Shown in pieces: positions 12,201-23,751 of a stretch of 64,000 bases of DNA. Both the position numbers and the translations under genes were made by a program. The DNA comes from Chrysaora quinquecirrha. Its lineage: Eukaryota; Cnidaria; Scyphozoa; Semaeostomeae; Pelagiidae. The stretch's first letter is position 1, and every line of letters starts with the position of its first letter. Location: contig JACTAT010000059.1 of NCBI GenBank assembly GCA_014526335.1, forward strand, positions 5,008,325-5,072,324. Reading direction: 5' to 3'. The notes under the pieces were generated by a model. That model saw nothing but the letters and a program-made list of their open reading frames with translations, did not search any database and was not told where the DNA came from.

Positions 12201-14553
12201 CTTTAGAGGTCCGTCGAAGTCGGTTGAAGAGTTAATGAACGTAATTTTTACAAGCCAAAGGGTCAAGTCAGCTTCTTAGCTGTCAAAAAAGTCCTAACAT
12301 GTGTTACTTAGGTACTTGCTTGCTTTCTCCATGGTTTGCATTGTTATGCCTATAAGAAGATAGTCGTGCTAATTTCACAGTTTTAACATTTGACTTACCT
12401 GCAAACATGAAGAAGGGTATCTAACTTGTTGCTGAATACAACGACCCTTTTCTTTAACAGCAGTGCTGTGTATATTAAAATCGTTTCCATCGCAAACATC
12501 TGGATTATCTCTAAACGAGAAAACAGGCATTCTAAGAATAAGTACGTTCTTGTTTTAGCTTTAGGTAATGAAAACGGTAGTAAATACATATACAGAGGTG
12601 GAACGCGTTTGAGGGTATTGCAGGGTCCGCACCAGCCGCTATCATTGAGATGGACATGCGAGGGGAATTAAGACGTGCCGGTTTTCAAATGAGACGAAGT
12701 ACTTGGGCCTTGCAGTCAAGTTAACACTTGACATGTTCCGGCACGGCACAGCAGCGATGCAACGTCTGAATCAAACACGTTGTAGTATTAAGCCACTGCC
12801 GGATGCCACCGCAGAATTGGTCGTGCTAAAGGCTTTGACACGACCTTTGAACTAGGTCTAACAAAGAGTGTTTGTGCAACTTTGTGAGCCAAAAAGACTA
12901 GACCGTTGCAAATGAATAACAATGGAAAGTGGAATCCCGCTGCTGCAACGGAGAATAAAGGAAAATTTTGCTTCTGCGTTGCCATTATTCTAAGAAGAAA
13001 AGTTACTTGCCTTTGAGACAAACTTTCATTTTGGCACTTCTTTGCTCAAAATCTGAAACTGTCAAAATACTACCGTCCCTCTTGTTCTCGACAAAACCTT
13101 TTGTTATAATTGACAAATAAGCCTCCAAGATGCTAACGGGTGTTCCAGAAATTATATAAAACTTTAGGAGAAGGTTTCCAATGGCAGTATACAGCTCAGG
13201 ATTGAATTCCTACAAAGAAAACCAAAATTTTCCATGAGAAATAAGTATAGTGCTCTTTGCTTTTTGTACCACTTCATTAATTTTCATTACAAAGTATTAT
13301 TTGAAGGTATAAAGTTTTAGAACACTTTGCAACCATAAGAGCAGCCAGTGGTCCAATGGTGGATGGCAAAAAGGGTGTGGTCAAAGAGAGTTAGGGTGTG
13401 GAATTTCTTTAGGTGAACAATGAACAAGTCAAATATCATTCACAAGTCATTCACAAACCTTGGAAATCACAACAATGCTTACTTCTCTTACCTGGAAGAT
13501 GAAGGGAACATTAGTTAATTTAAATACTGCATTACTTTGTTTAAATGCTTGATATGCTTAGAACATTTTTCAGCTTTAAGGGGGTTTGTGTTAAGGGGAG
13601 GGGCATATAAAAAGGCAGGTATTTATTTTCAATTAAACTTTATTTGTCCAACACTGCAGATCGGGGGGTATGATATCCACATATTAAATATCACATAGTA
13701 AAACAAAAAATTTAATAATCAATAACTATTATACATACCGAAACGTGAAATATGCGATTATCAAATGGCGTAGTTTTCATTTCGTTAAGTAATATTATTA
13801 TTGAAGCCATTGTAGAATTCCAAAAATACCTCATTTTAAGAGGGCCATTTATTAGAAGGAGTATTTAAGAACAGGGGGCCATTTATTACACAACTTAAGA
13901 TTTAGATGTGGTATTATAATTTGAGAGGAGCATTGTGGTGTTCATTTGAGGGGACTGTTAAACGAAGGAGACTCTTTGCCCTTGTTTAGAAAATGTGCAT
14001 TCCTGGTTAAAAAAATATGAGAAGGTAATATGTAATTGACAGCATATTTCTACCCAAGGCAGCTTATCATTCCCGTCAACTGAGCATGTACAGAAATGAT
14101 ACCACATGTTTTTGAATTGACCAAAGCACATTTTAACCGATTCCGATTCTCCTTTAGAAAAGGGGCATTTTCGAAGCAGAAGTTCCTTGAAATCCTTTTG
14201 CACTGACGGATACGTCCATGTCCAGATAACATCTCCATTCTTGTCTTTTTCTGAAATCACAAAAAATTGAAGTAACAAGAATGACCGTAGCATTGTTCTA
14301 TTGTTCTCAACTGGGCCAACTCCCTGGAGCTGCCAAAAACAGTGCTGTCTGTTGTGGGGATGGAAAAAATCTTGGGGGGGTCATTGTTCAAACAATAGGC
14401 AATCATATATAGCTTATACATCAAAACAATTATGCATTAAAAATGGTACTATATAACTTATTCAACGAGACTTCAAAAGGATTCATATTAATAGCTTATA
14501 TATACTTTACCTATGAGTCCCAAAGCAACTGGACCACTCTTGGGCGAAGCCAT
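9285..14553 (-). CDS. DENND10: DENN domain-containing protein 10 (FAM45 family), eight exons
   Basis: A DENN-family protein; the family acts on endosomal traffic through Rab GTPases. Exons 5' to 3': 14511-14553, 14054-14250, 13459-13491, 13011-13209, 12399-12510, 11106-11275, 10195-10310 (least certain), 9285-9461. Phases agree throughout, giving 348 residues, close to the human 357. Family blocks seen: GDVIWTWTYPS and ELLLRKCPF in exon 2, EFNPELYTAI in exon 4, METILIYTALLLKKRVVVF in exon 5, LPALVWHRQDW and SRPDLYDLFVN in exon 6, and the C-terminal FSTAMQNFLFSLASAENL. Exon 3 is a 33 nt micro-exon. The intron after exon 4 has a GC donor (AAAG/GCAAGT), and only that cut keeps the frame. Exon 7 abuts a MITE. 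The gene is head to head with MARCHF5. Confidence 0.88.
9547..9702. mobile_element. Small foldback MITE in the last DENND10 intron
   Basis: The left end CTGTGGCAAAACTAGGAGA and the inverted right end CTGGCCAAACTAGGAGACAT form imperfect terminal repeats, with GTCGC-rich interiors. Similar motifs (ATCTCCTAGTTTAGCCACAG) recur near 32340-32574, so this is a local family. Confidence 0.55.
10315..10714. mobile_element. TA-flanked MITE, family T (400 bp)
   Basis: The termini are inverted repeats, CACGCTTTTTTTATAAAGAACC at the left and its counterpart GGTTCCTTATAAAAAAGCGTG at the right. A TA dinucleotide flanks both ends, as expected for Tc1/mariner-type insertion. Further copies of nearly the same length are at 18269-18652 and 22033-22434. 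It has no coding capacity. It ends next to the predicted acceptor of DENND10 exon 7. Confidence 0.8.
11732..11895 (-). mobile_element. tRNA-derived SINE, family A, in a DENND10 intron
   Basis: Shares the GCGCCAGTCGCTAGG and CCTCGACCCTGGC blocks and the degenerate B box (GGTTTGAACCC on one strand) with the copy at 8229-8392. The B box has one mismatch, so this copy is probably inactive. Confidence 0.65.
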
Positions 14554-14743
14554 TTTTTGTAAACAGGAAGCTTGGAGCCTCGATTTCAATTTGCCTCTAT
14601 CAGGAGAGATTGTTTCAATTCAACTCAATTTTCGTTAATGTTGTGTTTCTTTGAATGACTTTGGCGAAAGCTTTTTTGTGACGCTTTCTTGTCATTTTCG
14701 ATTTTGAAGTCCTGTCTGTCTGAAAAGTTCTTGAAAATTCAAT
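14554..14743. promoter_or_regulatory. Compact bidirectional promoter between DENND10 and MARCHF5
   Basis: Only 190 bp separate the two divergent ATGs, so both transcription starts must lie here or within the first exons. No TATA box is evident. Confidence 0.5.
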
Positions 14744-17604
14744 ATGGAACTCGACGTGAACAGAGAGAATAGACTGACCTCACCTACCCTTAATGATGAC
14801 GATGATGACAGGTAAGGTGATGTAAAGATATGCTAAATAAAGCTACCTGATCGATGCTGTGAAGGAATATATCTTCACTAGTCTATAGGCCCTACTAAAC
14901 CTTATGTTCTAGCAGGCGTAGGCGTATGCATGTACAATTTCCCAAGGTATAGTTTTATAGGACTGGCCAGTCAGTGTGTGTGTGCTCTGTGCCCTGTTGC
15001 CTTAGGTATAGTCCAGCCCAGGCTCAACAAGAGGCAGAGCAGGCAAGCCCTTGGTGTGCCAAATTGCAATATTTTGTAATAAATTAAGAGATTAGAATAG
15101 ATCATTTCGGTATGACGTCAGACAGCATAAAATTTTTTCGAAATCACATGATATTGAGTTTTTTATATGAAAATCTTATAAAGCAGTCAAAGGTACAAAG
15201 TTTCACCGTCCTAGCAGCACTCGTGTTCTTAATTTTATCAGCATTCAAAGTTCCCGATTTTATAAAGGCTTTGACCGCAAAAAATGAACTTGTTGAAACT
15301 TTTACCCCATACGGTCAAAGCCCTTATAAAATCCTAACTTTGGATGCTCGTAGAATCGATAATACAAGCGCTGGGATAGTAAAACTTTACACCTAGACTA
15401 ATTTTTGGGTGCTTTATACGATTTTTGCATCGAAAAATTGATATCTTGCGGTTTCGAAAAATTTATATTCCATTGAAATGATCTATAGAAGTTAAACTAT
15501 AAATGTGACTAAAAAAATGGAATATTGGGAGGGGGCAACATTCATGTCTACCACTGGGCAAGGATGACGGATGACACTGCTACAGCACTGTAGATTCCCA
15601 GTAAAGGCAAACTGTAATGAAGTTGATTGGGTAAACAAAAGAACAATAAAACATAGTAGATTAAGTCAGGCCCAAGTAATTTCGATGTACATCGAAATTT
15701 GTGTAGATGATAACAATCTGACTCCTTTGTGTGAAGAGGTTACAATGTAAGGACAGTGTGCCTTTAAAGCTAGATAGGTATTAGGTCATTTCAAAAGGAA
15801 GATATTCCAAGCTTCCTCAAATATTTTTTGCTTTGTTGTAGAAGAACAAAAATCCGAAAAAAGTATCATAATTTATAACTTTTTTATGGTTCTATTTTCA
15901 AAAACTGAATTACAGTACTAAATCTGTATGTTTGTCTTTTGATTTTTCCAACTTTTAGAAGATCATGCTGGGTGTGTTTTGCAACTGAAGAGGACGAACC
16001 TGGAGCCAAGTGGATAAAACCATGCCTCTGCAAGGGCTCAACAAGATGGGTTCATGTTGTTTGTTTACAAAGATGGATTGACGAGAAGCAAGCAAATAAC
16101 CCAACTGTGAAAGTGTTTTGTCCTCAGTGTAATACTGAATACAGAATCAAGTTTCCAAGTTTTGGTCCAGTTCTCATCATCATAGATTACAGTGACAAAG
16201 TTATCAATAGGATCTCACCCGTGATTGCTGGTGGTGTTGTTCTTGGGTCCTTGTATTGGTCTGCTGTGACATATGGAGCCATAACGATCATGCAAACAGT
16301 GGGACATAAGGATGCACTTGAATTGATGGAAAAGGAAGATCCTCTTTTTCTGTTTGTTTTCCTGCCCATTATTCCATTTGGACTGATTCTTGGAAGAATG
16401 ATAAAGTGGGAGGACTACCTTTTGCAGCTTTGGAGAAAACATTCTGCCAAGCTTTGGTTTCAGAATGGAGAACATGATGATGCTGCAAGAGTTCCAGTTG
16501 AGGCTGGAAATGGCATAGACTTTGCTTATTCAACACGCATTCTTTGTGGTGCACTTTTATTACCAACATTTGCTTCTGCTTGTGGCAACTACTTCTTCAA
16601 AAATGTCAACAGTGCATTTAAACGAACATTACTGGTAAGTTTTTGTATGTTTTTGGTCACATGTAGCAGATACTAAAGCTGCAGCTAAGTATCAGCTTTT
16701 TCACCTTTTCTGGTGATTCGGTACTCCTGAAAATGTCCCGTATATGTAAAATCAAGAGTTGGCTACATACTGCGACTAAATTTCTGTCATAAAGTGCTAC
16801 AATAATCAAATTGCGTGGTAAGAAGACTGGGTTCTAGAAAGTTTCCAGGAAAGTGGGTGAAAACAATGCAATATGTTGCATCCTCAGCACAAAAAACTGG
16901 CCACATGCTGCAACATAACTGGCAACAAGCCAAAACTTGTCACAAAGATTTCAATCAAATCAATGTTCTGTGACCCTTTTTCTCAGGTCACAAAAATTTT
17001 GTTCCAAAATACATCCCTGTCTACATGTGCAACTTTCAGTTCTTCTGGGCGGAGCAAGATCTCTCTATCATCATCAGCATCTTATTTTTTAGTGCATGAG
17101 CATTGGAGTATGTGCTGTCCATTTAGGTGGGTTTTGAGCCTTGAAATTCCCTAAATATGGGTATGATTTTAACCTAACCCCATGTTGTATAAGAAGGTGG
17201 GAAATTGCAGAAAAATTTAAATATTCACTTTTTTGAGTCAGAATAGTGCTATTTTGCTTCAAAAATTTTCTTTACAATTTAAAGTAATAATATGACAATT
17301 TCACTAACAGTAACAATTTCAAGTTACTGGCCTCATATTCCGCTTTTGTCTACCTCAGAGTAGGTAACTTTATCAAATCTAAGTGGCACATTGGTGTCTA
17401 TCTGTAAGTCATGTACCCCTCCTCACGCAAACAACTCTTTCTAACTCTCCTACAGAACTAACTACCGTTATTACTTTACAGGGTGGAGTCTTGTTTGTGG
17501 CAGTAAAAGGTGCCATTAAGATATACTTTAAACAACAACAGTATCTGAGACTTTGCCGCAGAACTATTGAAGAATATCCTCATCAAACATCATCTTCATT
17601 GTAA
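14744..17604 (+). CDS. MARCHF5: E3 ubiquitin-protein ligase MARCHF5, three exons
   Basis: RING-CH ubiquitin ligase; in animals MARCHF5 sits in the mitochondrial outer membrane and ubiquitinates fission and mitophagy factors. Exons 14744-14811, 15959-16634 and 17482-17604 join in phase to give 288 residues (human 278). The 22-residue N-terminus is acidic (LNDDDDD). The RING-CH C4HC3 set follows: CWVC, then CLC, WVHVVC and FCPQC, over roughly residues 25-80. Four hydrophobic membrane segments come next, starting with VIAGGVVLGSLYWSAVTYGA. The last exon carries the family tail LFVAVKGAIKIYFKQQQYLR. The ATG context is good and all introns are GT-AG. All zinc ligands are present, so the gene looks functional. 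Confidence 0.95.
15096..15489. mobile_element. Long imperfect palindrome (foldback element) in MARCHF5 intron 1
   Basis: The left end TAGATCATTTCGGTA pairs with the right end CATTGAAATGATCTATAG. The arms continue inward for about 190 bp and include ATTTTATAAAGGCTTTGACC / GGTCAAAGCCCTTATAAAAT. The 94-residue open frame inside it is a by-product. A relative is at 51960-52280. Confidence 0.65.
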
Positions 17605-17770
17605 ATTTTGTACCTAAGGTTGGTTACTCTGTTTTGCCAAGTTTTTTCTTCAATTTATGTGGCTTAATTAAGTTTTAATATTGCATAAAAGCATGATAGT
17701 TGCATAGCATAAACTTTGCGGGACGTTGGTGCACAAAGCGCAGGGCTTGATTGTCCTGTGTAACGTATTC

Positions 17771-18036
17771 ATAGCAGACTTTTCCTGGCAAAAGATCGGT
17801 GCTGGGTATTTGTGTAATCAGTTTTCTAATCCTACATCAATAATAAAGAATAAATTGGCAAGGATAAAAGCTCCTAAGCAAAGCACAACCAAGAAGGGCG
17901 TCCATAGCAGTCTTTTCCTGGAAGAAGATTATTGCTGGGTATTTTTGTAATCGGTTTTCTACTTCTACATCAATAATAAAGAATACATTGGCAAGGATAA
18001 AAGCTCCTAAGTAAAGCACAACCCAAAAAGACGTCC
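17771..18036. repeat. Two-copy tandem duplication, period 133 bp
   Basis: The block starting ATAGCAGACTTTTCCTGG at 17771 returns at 17904 as ATAGCAGTCTTTTCCTGG. It keeps CTACATCAATAATAAAGAAT and GGCAAGGATAAAAGCTCCTA, with scattered substitutions. It lies just past the MARCHF5 3' end. No coding sense. Confidence 0.85.
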
Positions 18037-18268
18037 TTGTTGTATAATGGAAATATCAAAAATCCAAATGTGAAATTTTGAGAATCTTTTACCAGACAGA
18101 AAGACTTGCAAAAAAATTTAGTTGTGATTGTTTCAAGCCTGGGGAGTTATAGACAGCGTCATCATCATCAGTATCTTCAAAACGTGAGATTTAATAATGA
18201 TAATGTTTGGATAAGGGTTGTATAAGTGTATAAATTCAAAGTTCGAAACCTTACAGTGCAACACATTA

Positions 18269-18652
18269 CACGCTTTATTATAAAGAACCACTTTATAAAT
18301 AACCTACATTTAGAAGGCCAAAAAAGTTGATAGAACTTATACTAGTACTAAAGACAAAATCTCTAAGTAACTTTCCAATTTTGAACATTTTTATCGGTGG
18401 AAACAATCAAGAATTAGGAAGCTAGTTTATCCGTTCGCAATCAAACTCATATCAGATGTTCGCCCTTGAGTAGTTTCCAGCTTTGTGTCTCTTTATCATA
18501 GTCATGATGGCACTAAACGGCACTCGATGTGCAGTTAAAAATAAGGAACTGTTAAGGAAATTTTGGTACTACGATTTAATCGAAAGAGGCCCAGAAATAA
18601 GGAACTTAAGGAACTAGACCTTGAGTTAGCTCTTTATAAAATAAAAAGCGTG
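18269..18652. mobile_element. TA-flanked MITE, family T (384 bp)
   Basis: Opens with TA/CACGCTTTATTATAAAGAACC and closes with TTTATAAAATAAAAAGCGTG/TA. The interior matches the copies at 10315-10714 and 22033-22434 (ACTTATACTA, CAATCAAGAATTA, AAGGAACT). Confidence 0.8.
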
Positions 18653-18976
18653 TAATGCCAAGTTGATTAGTGTGTGAGAGACATGTATGAAAGAAAATCG
18701 CCTTTGGCACTTTAATTATAAACTTAATCATACACAATAATAACTATAATGTGAATCTTAATAAAGTAAATTTCTTAAAGGAAATGCATTTTGGTTGTGT
18801 TCCGTGTTTTCAGTCACTGTCACGAGAATTTGGTTCCATCTTCTTGTCCTAATGATCGAGGTGCATTTTACTTCTTTGAAAATCTCGTGCGCTCTTACTG
18901 GCAACTCTTTTATTTTCCTGGAAATCCCTTAGAAATCCTTTTAGTGCAACAGAAATTGCGTAGGCCTTTCTGAAAA

Positions 18977-19150
18977 GTGACATCATCGTGGCCTAATCCA
19001 GCTGGTTGGTTGTGTCAGAACCTCAAACCTCAGCGAGATCGGGCTTCGAACCTCAGCTACGGTTATGTCACAGCCAGGGTCGAAGTCTCTATTAATTAAA
19101 CTACTACTGTGTTCCTAGCGACTAGCTCCGAATACAGCATTTCACCTTCA
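18977..19150 (+). mobile_element. tRNA-derived SINE, family A, plus strand
   Basis: The A-box region is TGGCCTAATCCAGCTGG. A degenerate B box (GGCTTCGAACC) precedes the family body CAGCCAGGGTCGAAGTCTC and CTAGCGACTAG. Confidence 0.65.
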
Positions 19151-20310
19151 ATGTTTGTTTCCGTAAATGTTTGGCAAAACGTGCATTTTTACGAATCATC
19201 AATAATTGATTCCAAGCTAACTATAATTCAAGAACAATTGAAATGATCTGACCCATTTTTTTGTAGACGTTACTTGCGTGCCGCAGTGTACCATCGAGAG
19301 AGAAACTTTGAGTTTTGCTTTTCTGTGCTCTCTATTGTAATCAACCAAACTAACCCACTACCAACTCAAATCTTCCAATTTTAATACTTAATCTAAGTGA
19401 ACTATTTACAATGTTTTTGTACGTGTGAGGAATGAAATGATAATTGATAAAGATAAGAAAGACTAGCTAAATAATGAATGTAATACCTAGGATAACGAAG
19501 ACTGTGATATTTATTACCTATTAGGTAATACCTATGAGCATGTGGGAATTACCTATGTGGGAAGCATGCAATGCCGCAATGCGGGGATGCCTATGCTAGT
19601 GCTTGCAACAGATGTTACCTAAAATGGCTAAAGCTAAGAATGAGTAAAATAACTATGATGATAAATGTAAATATGCTAAAATATGCTGAAACACTACAAA
19701 TTGAAGTTCCACTTTATTAATGTCTTCCCCCATTGCATACAAGGCTCTTAAAACAATCAAAATTTGCTAATGAAACGGTTCAACTTTTCTCGCTGTCTCA
19801 TCAACAGACAAGAAATAGAAGAGTTTTAAAGCGAATAGGGGTCTTAAGATTTATCCCTTTGAATCCATGTAAATAAATGCCGATAATCTACCCAAGAGCC
19901 TACATCAAATAGTTAATTATTCCTTTAAACCTTTGCTAGGCTTAATAGACATCCCGGTTGTCCAAAAGATGCATGATTTCTTCAATTTCAAGTGTTTTCG
20001 GTTTGGAAAACAAAGTCCTTGGCATAATTTTCTGCACTAGAAAACCGTGAAATATTGTCAAAACAAGGCAAAGGGTTCATATACCATAAACAAGATCTTC
20101 CTACCTTCTAGTAAATTAACGCCCCAGAAACCAGCCCGAATTTCGTATTAATTCTAGCGAATGTACGACATATATACGAAGTAGTAGCATTCCCGGGGTA
20201 GCATTATTCGTGTTAATTTCTTTCGCGCTGAAACCATTAGGCGTTAGGTAATAAAGAATTAGGGGAATGGAGACATTAATTGGAAATAAGGTAAATGGTA
20301 CATACAACAG
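19151..20310. other. Intergenic spacer, nothing recognised
   Basis: AT-rich DNA. Around 19500-19560 the motif TTACCTAT(TAGG) recurs several times as a short degenerate repeat. No exon-like frame or family similarity is visible. Confidence 0.5.
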
Positions 20311-20400
20311 CCTTCAATCTTGGCCAAAATTATTGAGACACTTTGAAGCTTTTAAAGCAGCTCCGCTTTGTCGAAGCCCCCTCCCCCTCATATCAATGTT
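20311..20400. repeat. Inverted-repeat partner of 29519-29608
   Basis: CAATCTTGGCCAAAATTATT, then GACACTTTGAAGCTTTTAAA and CAGCTCC, are found in the opposite orientation at 29519-29608 over about 85 bp. The outer CAATCTTGG motif also ends the MITE at 58800-59037. So this is a transposon terminus, either of a 9.3 kb element or of two separated remnants. Confidence 0.6.
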
Positions 20401-21363
20401 GGAGAATAAATCTCATTCCTAAACGACAGGTAATACCATTGGCTCCAAACGGAGGCAACATTGATGTAGGGGAGGCGGAGGTGTGGCCGCTTCTATTTCT
20501 AATGACTTGTAGCTAGTTTTGTGTCGTACGGAGATGTTCTGCCAAAGTCTCTATGAATTTAGGCCAGGATTAGCCTTGGTGCGGTTTCTGAACACCTGGT
20601 CTGGCAGTTAGCGAATCGTTCAGCTGCTCCGCTACCATTGCGAAGCAGAACCTGCGCTCGTACAATGTAGCTATAACTGCTAAAAATTTCTCCATGTGTT
20701 TTTATCCACCTAAGATTTTTGTCACTTTTAATTATATCTATTTCTCGTGAGAGCTTAAAGCTCTTATCCGCGGTTTTCAAGGAATCATCCCCCACTTTAT
20801 TAGGTCTTATATTGTTGACCGTTTTAAGAGCCAATTGTTCTATGTGGATGCCCTTTAGGTGACGAGATTATGTTTCTTATCGAATTGGTCTTCTCTCGCT
20901 AATCATTTTTTCGTTCCGCTACACTTGGGTGCCTTATTACCGTCCAGCCGTCCCGCCCCCATCCCCCCCTCAATGCTACAACTTCAGTAGCTACTATTAA
21001 CAGTTTAAAACTTACTGTATCTCAACAGTTTCTTATTACTGTATGACCTTTATCAATGCGATGATGAGCGAGTGAAACAGGGGTCAGGTTTTGATTCTGA
21101 GATTTCTTCATCAAATCGGCATGCGTAATCCAGAAAATAATCAAAGTGAAACGGTTGTGACAGTTCAATACCCTCAAAATTTAAGACTTTCATAGAATCC
21201 TTCAGAACCTCAAAGCTGTACTACTGTACACGTACAGTCTATTTACATGAGAAAACTCGACCCCTTTGCTATCTTCCAAACTATCTGAGGTAAATGCAAG
21301 AAATGAGCGCATTGAGGAAGGAGTTGCCGATAAAAAAAAGAAGATGCCGAAATAAATATTTAC

Positions 21364-21399
21364 CCAGCTGAACGCTGGTTTCTGTTGTTTTTGCGCCAT
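21364..21399 (-). CDS. Possible first coding exon of an unidentified gene
   Basis: An ATG opens a 12-codon frame (MAQKQQKPAFSW) that runs straight into GTAAAT, a plausible donor. No downstream exon was found. It is opposite in direction to the candidate exon at 21759. Weak evidence. Confidence 0.2.
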
Positions 21400-21456
21400 C
21401 CTGATTTTCCTTTCTGCCTCGCAATGACAATACGACCTTTATTTCATTGCTTGAGC

Positions 21457-21571
21457 CTAGACTTATTACAAGAGTCCCATGTTCCGCTTATACCAACAAG
21501 TCCACCACAGCAACAACAAAACAACTAAAGATGGTAGCTGCACAATATGGGACTCGCGTAATAAGTCTAGA
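21457..21571. mobile_element. Small foldback MITE
   Basis: CTAGACTTATTACAAGAGTC at the left and GACTCGCGTAATAAGTCTAG at the right are inverted repeats about 115 bp apart. The same termini bound the element at 61296-61460. Confidence 0.65.
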
Positions 21572-21758
21572 TTGAGCCTTTGAGCCATTTGACAATATTT
21601 ACTCTTGTGACGTAATATTTTGCAAGCGTACTTGGTCACATGAGAGTCGCTAAAACTTCAGAGTTGGAGGTCGTCACTCCGGAAAGCACTTAAGACAAGC
21701 ATCAAAAGCTATTTTTGTATCAACATCTAAGTTAATATTGTATTCAAACAAGTGGAAA

Positions 21759-21858
21759 ATGAGAGCAAAGGCAAATAAAGTTAGTGGACTAGTGGTCTTA
21801 CCAGAAAAACGGAATGCTCCGCGTCGGTCGATCAAAAACTGGAAGATCGCCCCTGAAG
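21759..21858 (+). CDS. Possible first coding exon of an unidentified gene
   Basis: The ATG frame reads MRAKANKVSGLVVLPEKR and then about 15 more basic residues including APRRS and NWKIAPE, ending at a GTAAAC donor in phase 1. Its GC content and CpG-containing arginine codons stand out from the AT-rich surroundings, which suggests selected coding sequence. A MITE, an assembly gap and a LINE follow, so any continuation is lost or far away. Confidence 0.3.
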
Positions 21859-22032
21859 GTAAACGCAGTTGATATTTATAATTTCGATGTTTTTCAGCAA
21901 ATAAACAACAGATTTTCTCTGCTCAATGGTCAAGGTTTTAACCACGTTAAGTCATCTTATGAGCTGACCAAGAAACTGGCGAGACTTTTCGCTTTAAGAG
22001 CACTAAAATCTCTTCTAAGTAAAAGTTCGGTA

Positions 22033-22434
22033 CACGCTTTTTTTTATAAGGAAGCACTTTATAAGGAACCTACATCTAGAAGGCCCAAAAATTTAAAGAA
22101 CTTATACTACTAGAGAGAAAATAACTAAAGAACTTTTTATTGTTGAATATTTTTATCACTGCAAATAATCAAGAATTAGAAAGCCAGTTCCATTCATTTG
22201 CAGTCGAAAATCACATAAATTGTACGTTAAGCATGTATCAAATGTTTCCTTGAGTATTCTCGGGCTTTGCTCACATGCAGGTGTCTCTCTTTTATTGTTA
22301 AGACCACTGTATGTGCAGTTAAAATTAAGGAACTATTAAGGAACTTTTTGATCTACAATTGCCTCAAAAGAGGTCCAAAAATAAGGAACTTCAAGAACTA
22401 GGCCTTGAGGTAGGTTCCTTATAAAAAAAGCGTG
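22033..22434. mobile_element. TA-flanked MITE, family T (402 bp)
   Basis: TA/CACGCTTTTTTTTATAAGGA at the left and TTCCTTATAAAAAAAGCGTG/TA at the right. The interior is closely like the copy at 10315-10714, in inverse orientation. Confidence 0.8.
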
Positions 22435-22808
22435 TAAACTGAAAATTCGCTCAGGCAAATGACTTTTTAATATTCTACGATAATTGTCCGATATGAATGA
22501 TGGTTTGGTTCCCTCGCAGAAGTGATTTGTTCGCATTTCTAAAAAGAATCACTATATATTTCTTGCTTTCGTGAATTTCTGTGGATCCAAGAACCAAGAC
22601 ATTTGTTATACCCAATCCTTTTGCAACCCAACAGGGAGACCAAAGGAGTTATATGCACAAGTTAATAGCTACGTTGTATTCCTTTTTTCGAGCTTTTGTG
22701 GATTTGGTGTGTGAGTCAGCATTCTCAAATAGGACCCTTAAAACCTACATTATAACAACAAACTGCAGATATTCTCACAAGTGTTTCCAAGAGTTTTTGC
22801 CCGCTGGT

Positions 22809-23308
22809 NNNNNNNNNNNNNNNNNNNNNNNNNNNNNNNNNNNNNNNNNNNNNNNNNNNNNNNNNNNNNNNNNNNNNNNNNNNNNNNNNNNNNNNNNNNN
22901 NNNNNNNNNNNNNNNNNNNNNNNNNNNNNNNNNNNNNNNNNNNNNNNNNNNNNNNNNNNNNNNNNNNNNNNNNNNNNNNNNNNNNNNNNNNNNNNNNNNN
23001 NNNNNNNNNNNNNNNNNNNNNNNNNNNNNNNNNNNNNNNNNNNNNNNNNNNNNNNNNNNNNNNNNNNNNNNNNNNNNNNNNNNNNNNNNNNNNNNNNNNN
23101 NNNNNNNNNNNNNNNNNNNNNNNNNNNNNNNNNNNNNNNNNNNNNNNNNNNNNNNNNNNNNNNNNNNNNNNNNNNNNNNNNNNNNNNNNNNNNNNNNNNN
23201 NNNNNNNNNNNNNNNNNNNNNNNNNNNNNNNNNNNNNNNNNNNNNNNNNNNNNNNNNNNNNNNNNNNNNNNNNNNNNNNNNNNNNNNNNNNNNNNNNNNN
23301 NNNNNNNN
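22809..23308. other. Assembly gap, 500 N
   Basis: Exactly 500 undetermined bases, a round number that suggests a scaffold gap of unknown true size. It removes the upstream part of the LINE. Confidence 0.99.
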
Positions 23309-23749
23309 GATTGGGTGACAGTAACCAGTGGAGTCCCCAGGGCAGTGTACTTGGACCTTTACTATTTCTGTTATTTGTCAACGACCTGACCAGTCATATC
23401 GAGTTCTGCAAGGTTAAAATGTTTGCAGATGATATTAAATTGTATGCAAAGGAAAAAGGAAACCATTCCAAAATTCAGAGGGACATAACAAAAATCTGTG
23501 ACTGGTCGAAAACGCAGCAGCTACCTATAAACCCGCAAAAATGTAAATTTTTACGACTTGGAAATTGCAACGACAGTTTTCAAAGATATACCTTAACAAT
23601 TAATAATGGTACCCCAGTAGAGATCTCGAAAGTTGAAGAAATGAAAGACCTTGGTGTCATCATTGACAGTAAATTAAAATTCGATAAACATATCTCTGAA
23701 ATATGCAGGAAAGCACAAGGTGTACTAGCATCAATTAAGAGAACAATGA
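23309..23749 (+). pseudogene. LINE reverse transcriptase fragment, 5' part (frameshifted)
   Basis: Non-LTR retrotransposon reverse transcriptase, CR1/L2-like in style. DWVTVTSGVP is read in one frame. After a one-base loss near 23337 the next frame continues QGSVLGPLLFLLFVNDL, then the catalytic block FADDIKLYA and later LGVIIDSKLKFDKHI. The frame runs until the DNA transposon interrupts it after IKRTM. The upstream end is in the assembly gap. The 3' part resumes at 29275. The frameshift and insertion make it dead. Confidence 0.9.
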
Positions 23750-23751
23750 TA

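Noticed and set aside
15112..15396. 94-codon frame in MARCHF5 intron 1
   Set aside because: It lies wholly within a palindromic foldback element and has no coding signature.
17771..18036. CRISPR-like array
   Set aside because: Only two long diverged tandem copies without spacers, in an animal genome.
22581..23389. Long open frames running through the N block
   Set aside because: Undetermined bases contain no stop codons, so the length is an artefact of the assembly gap.
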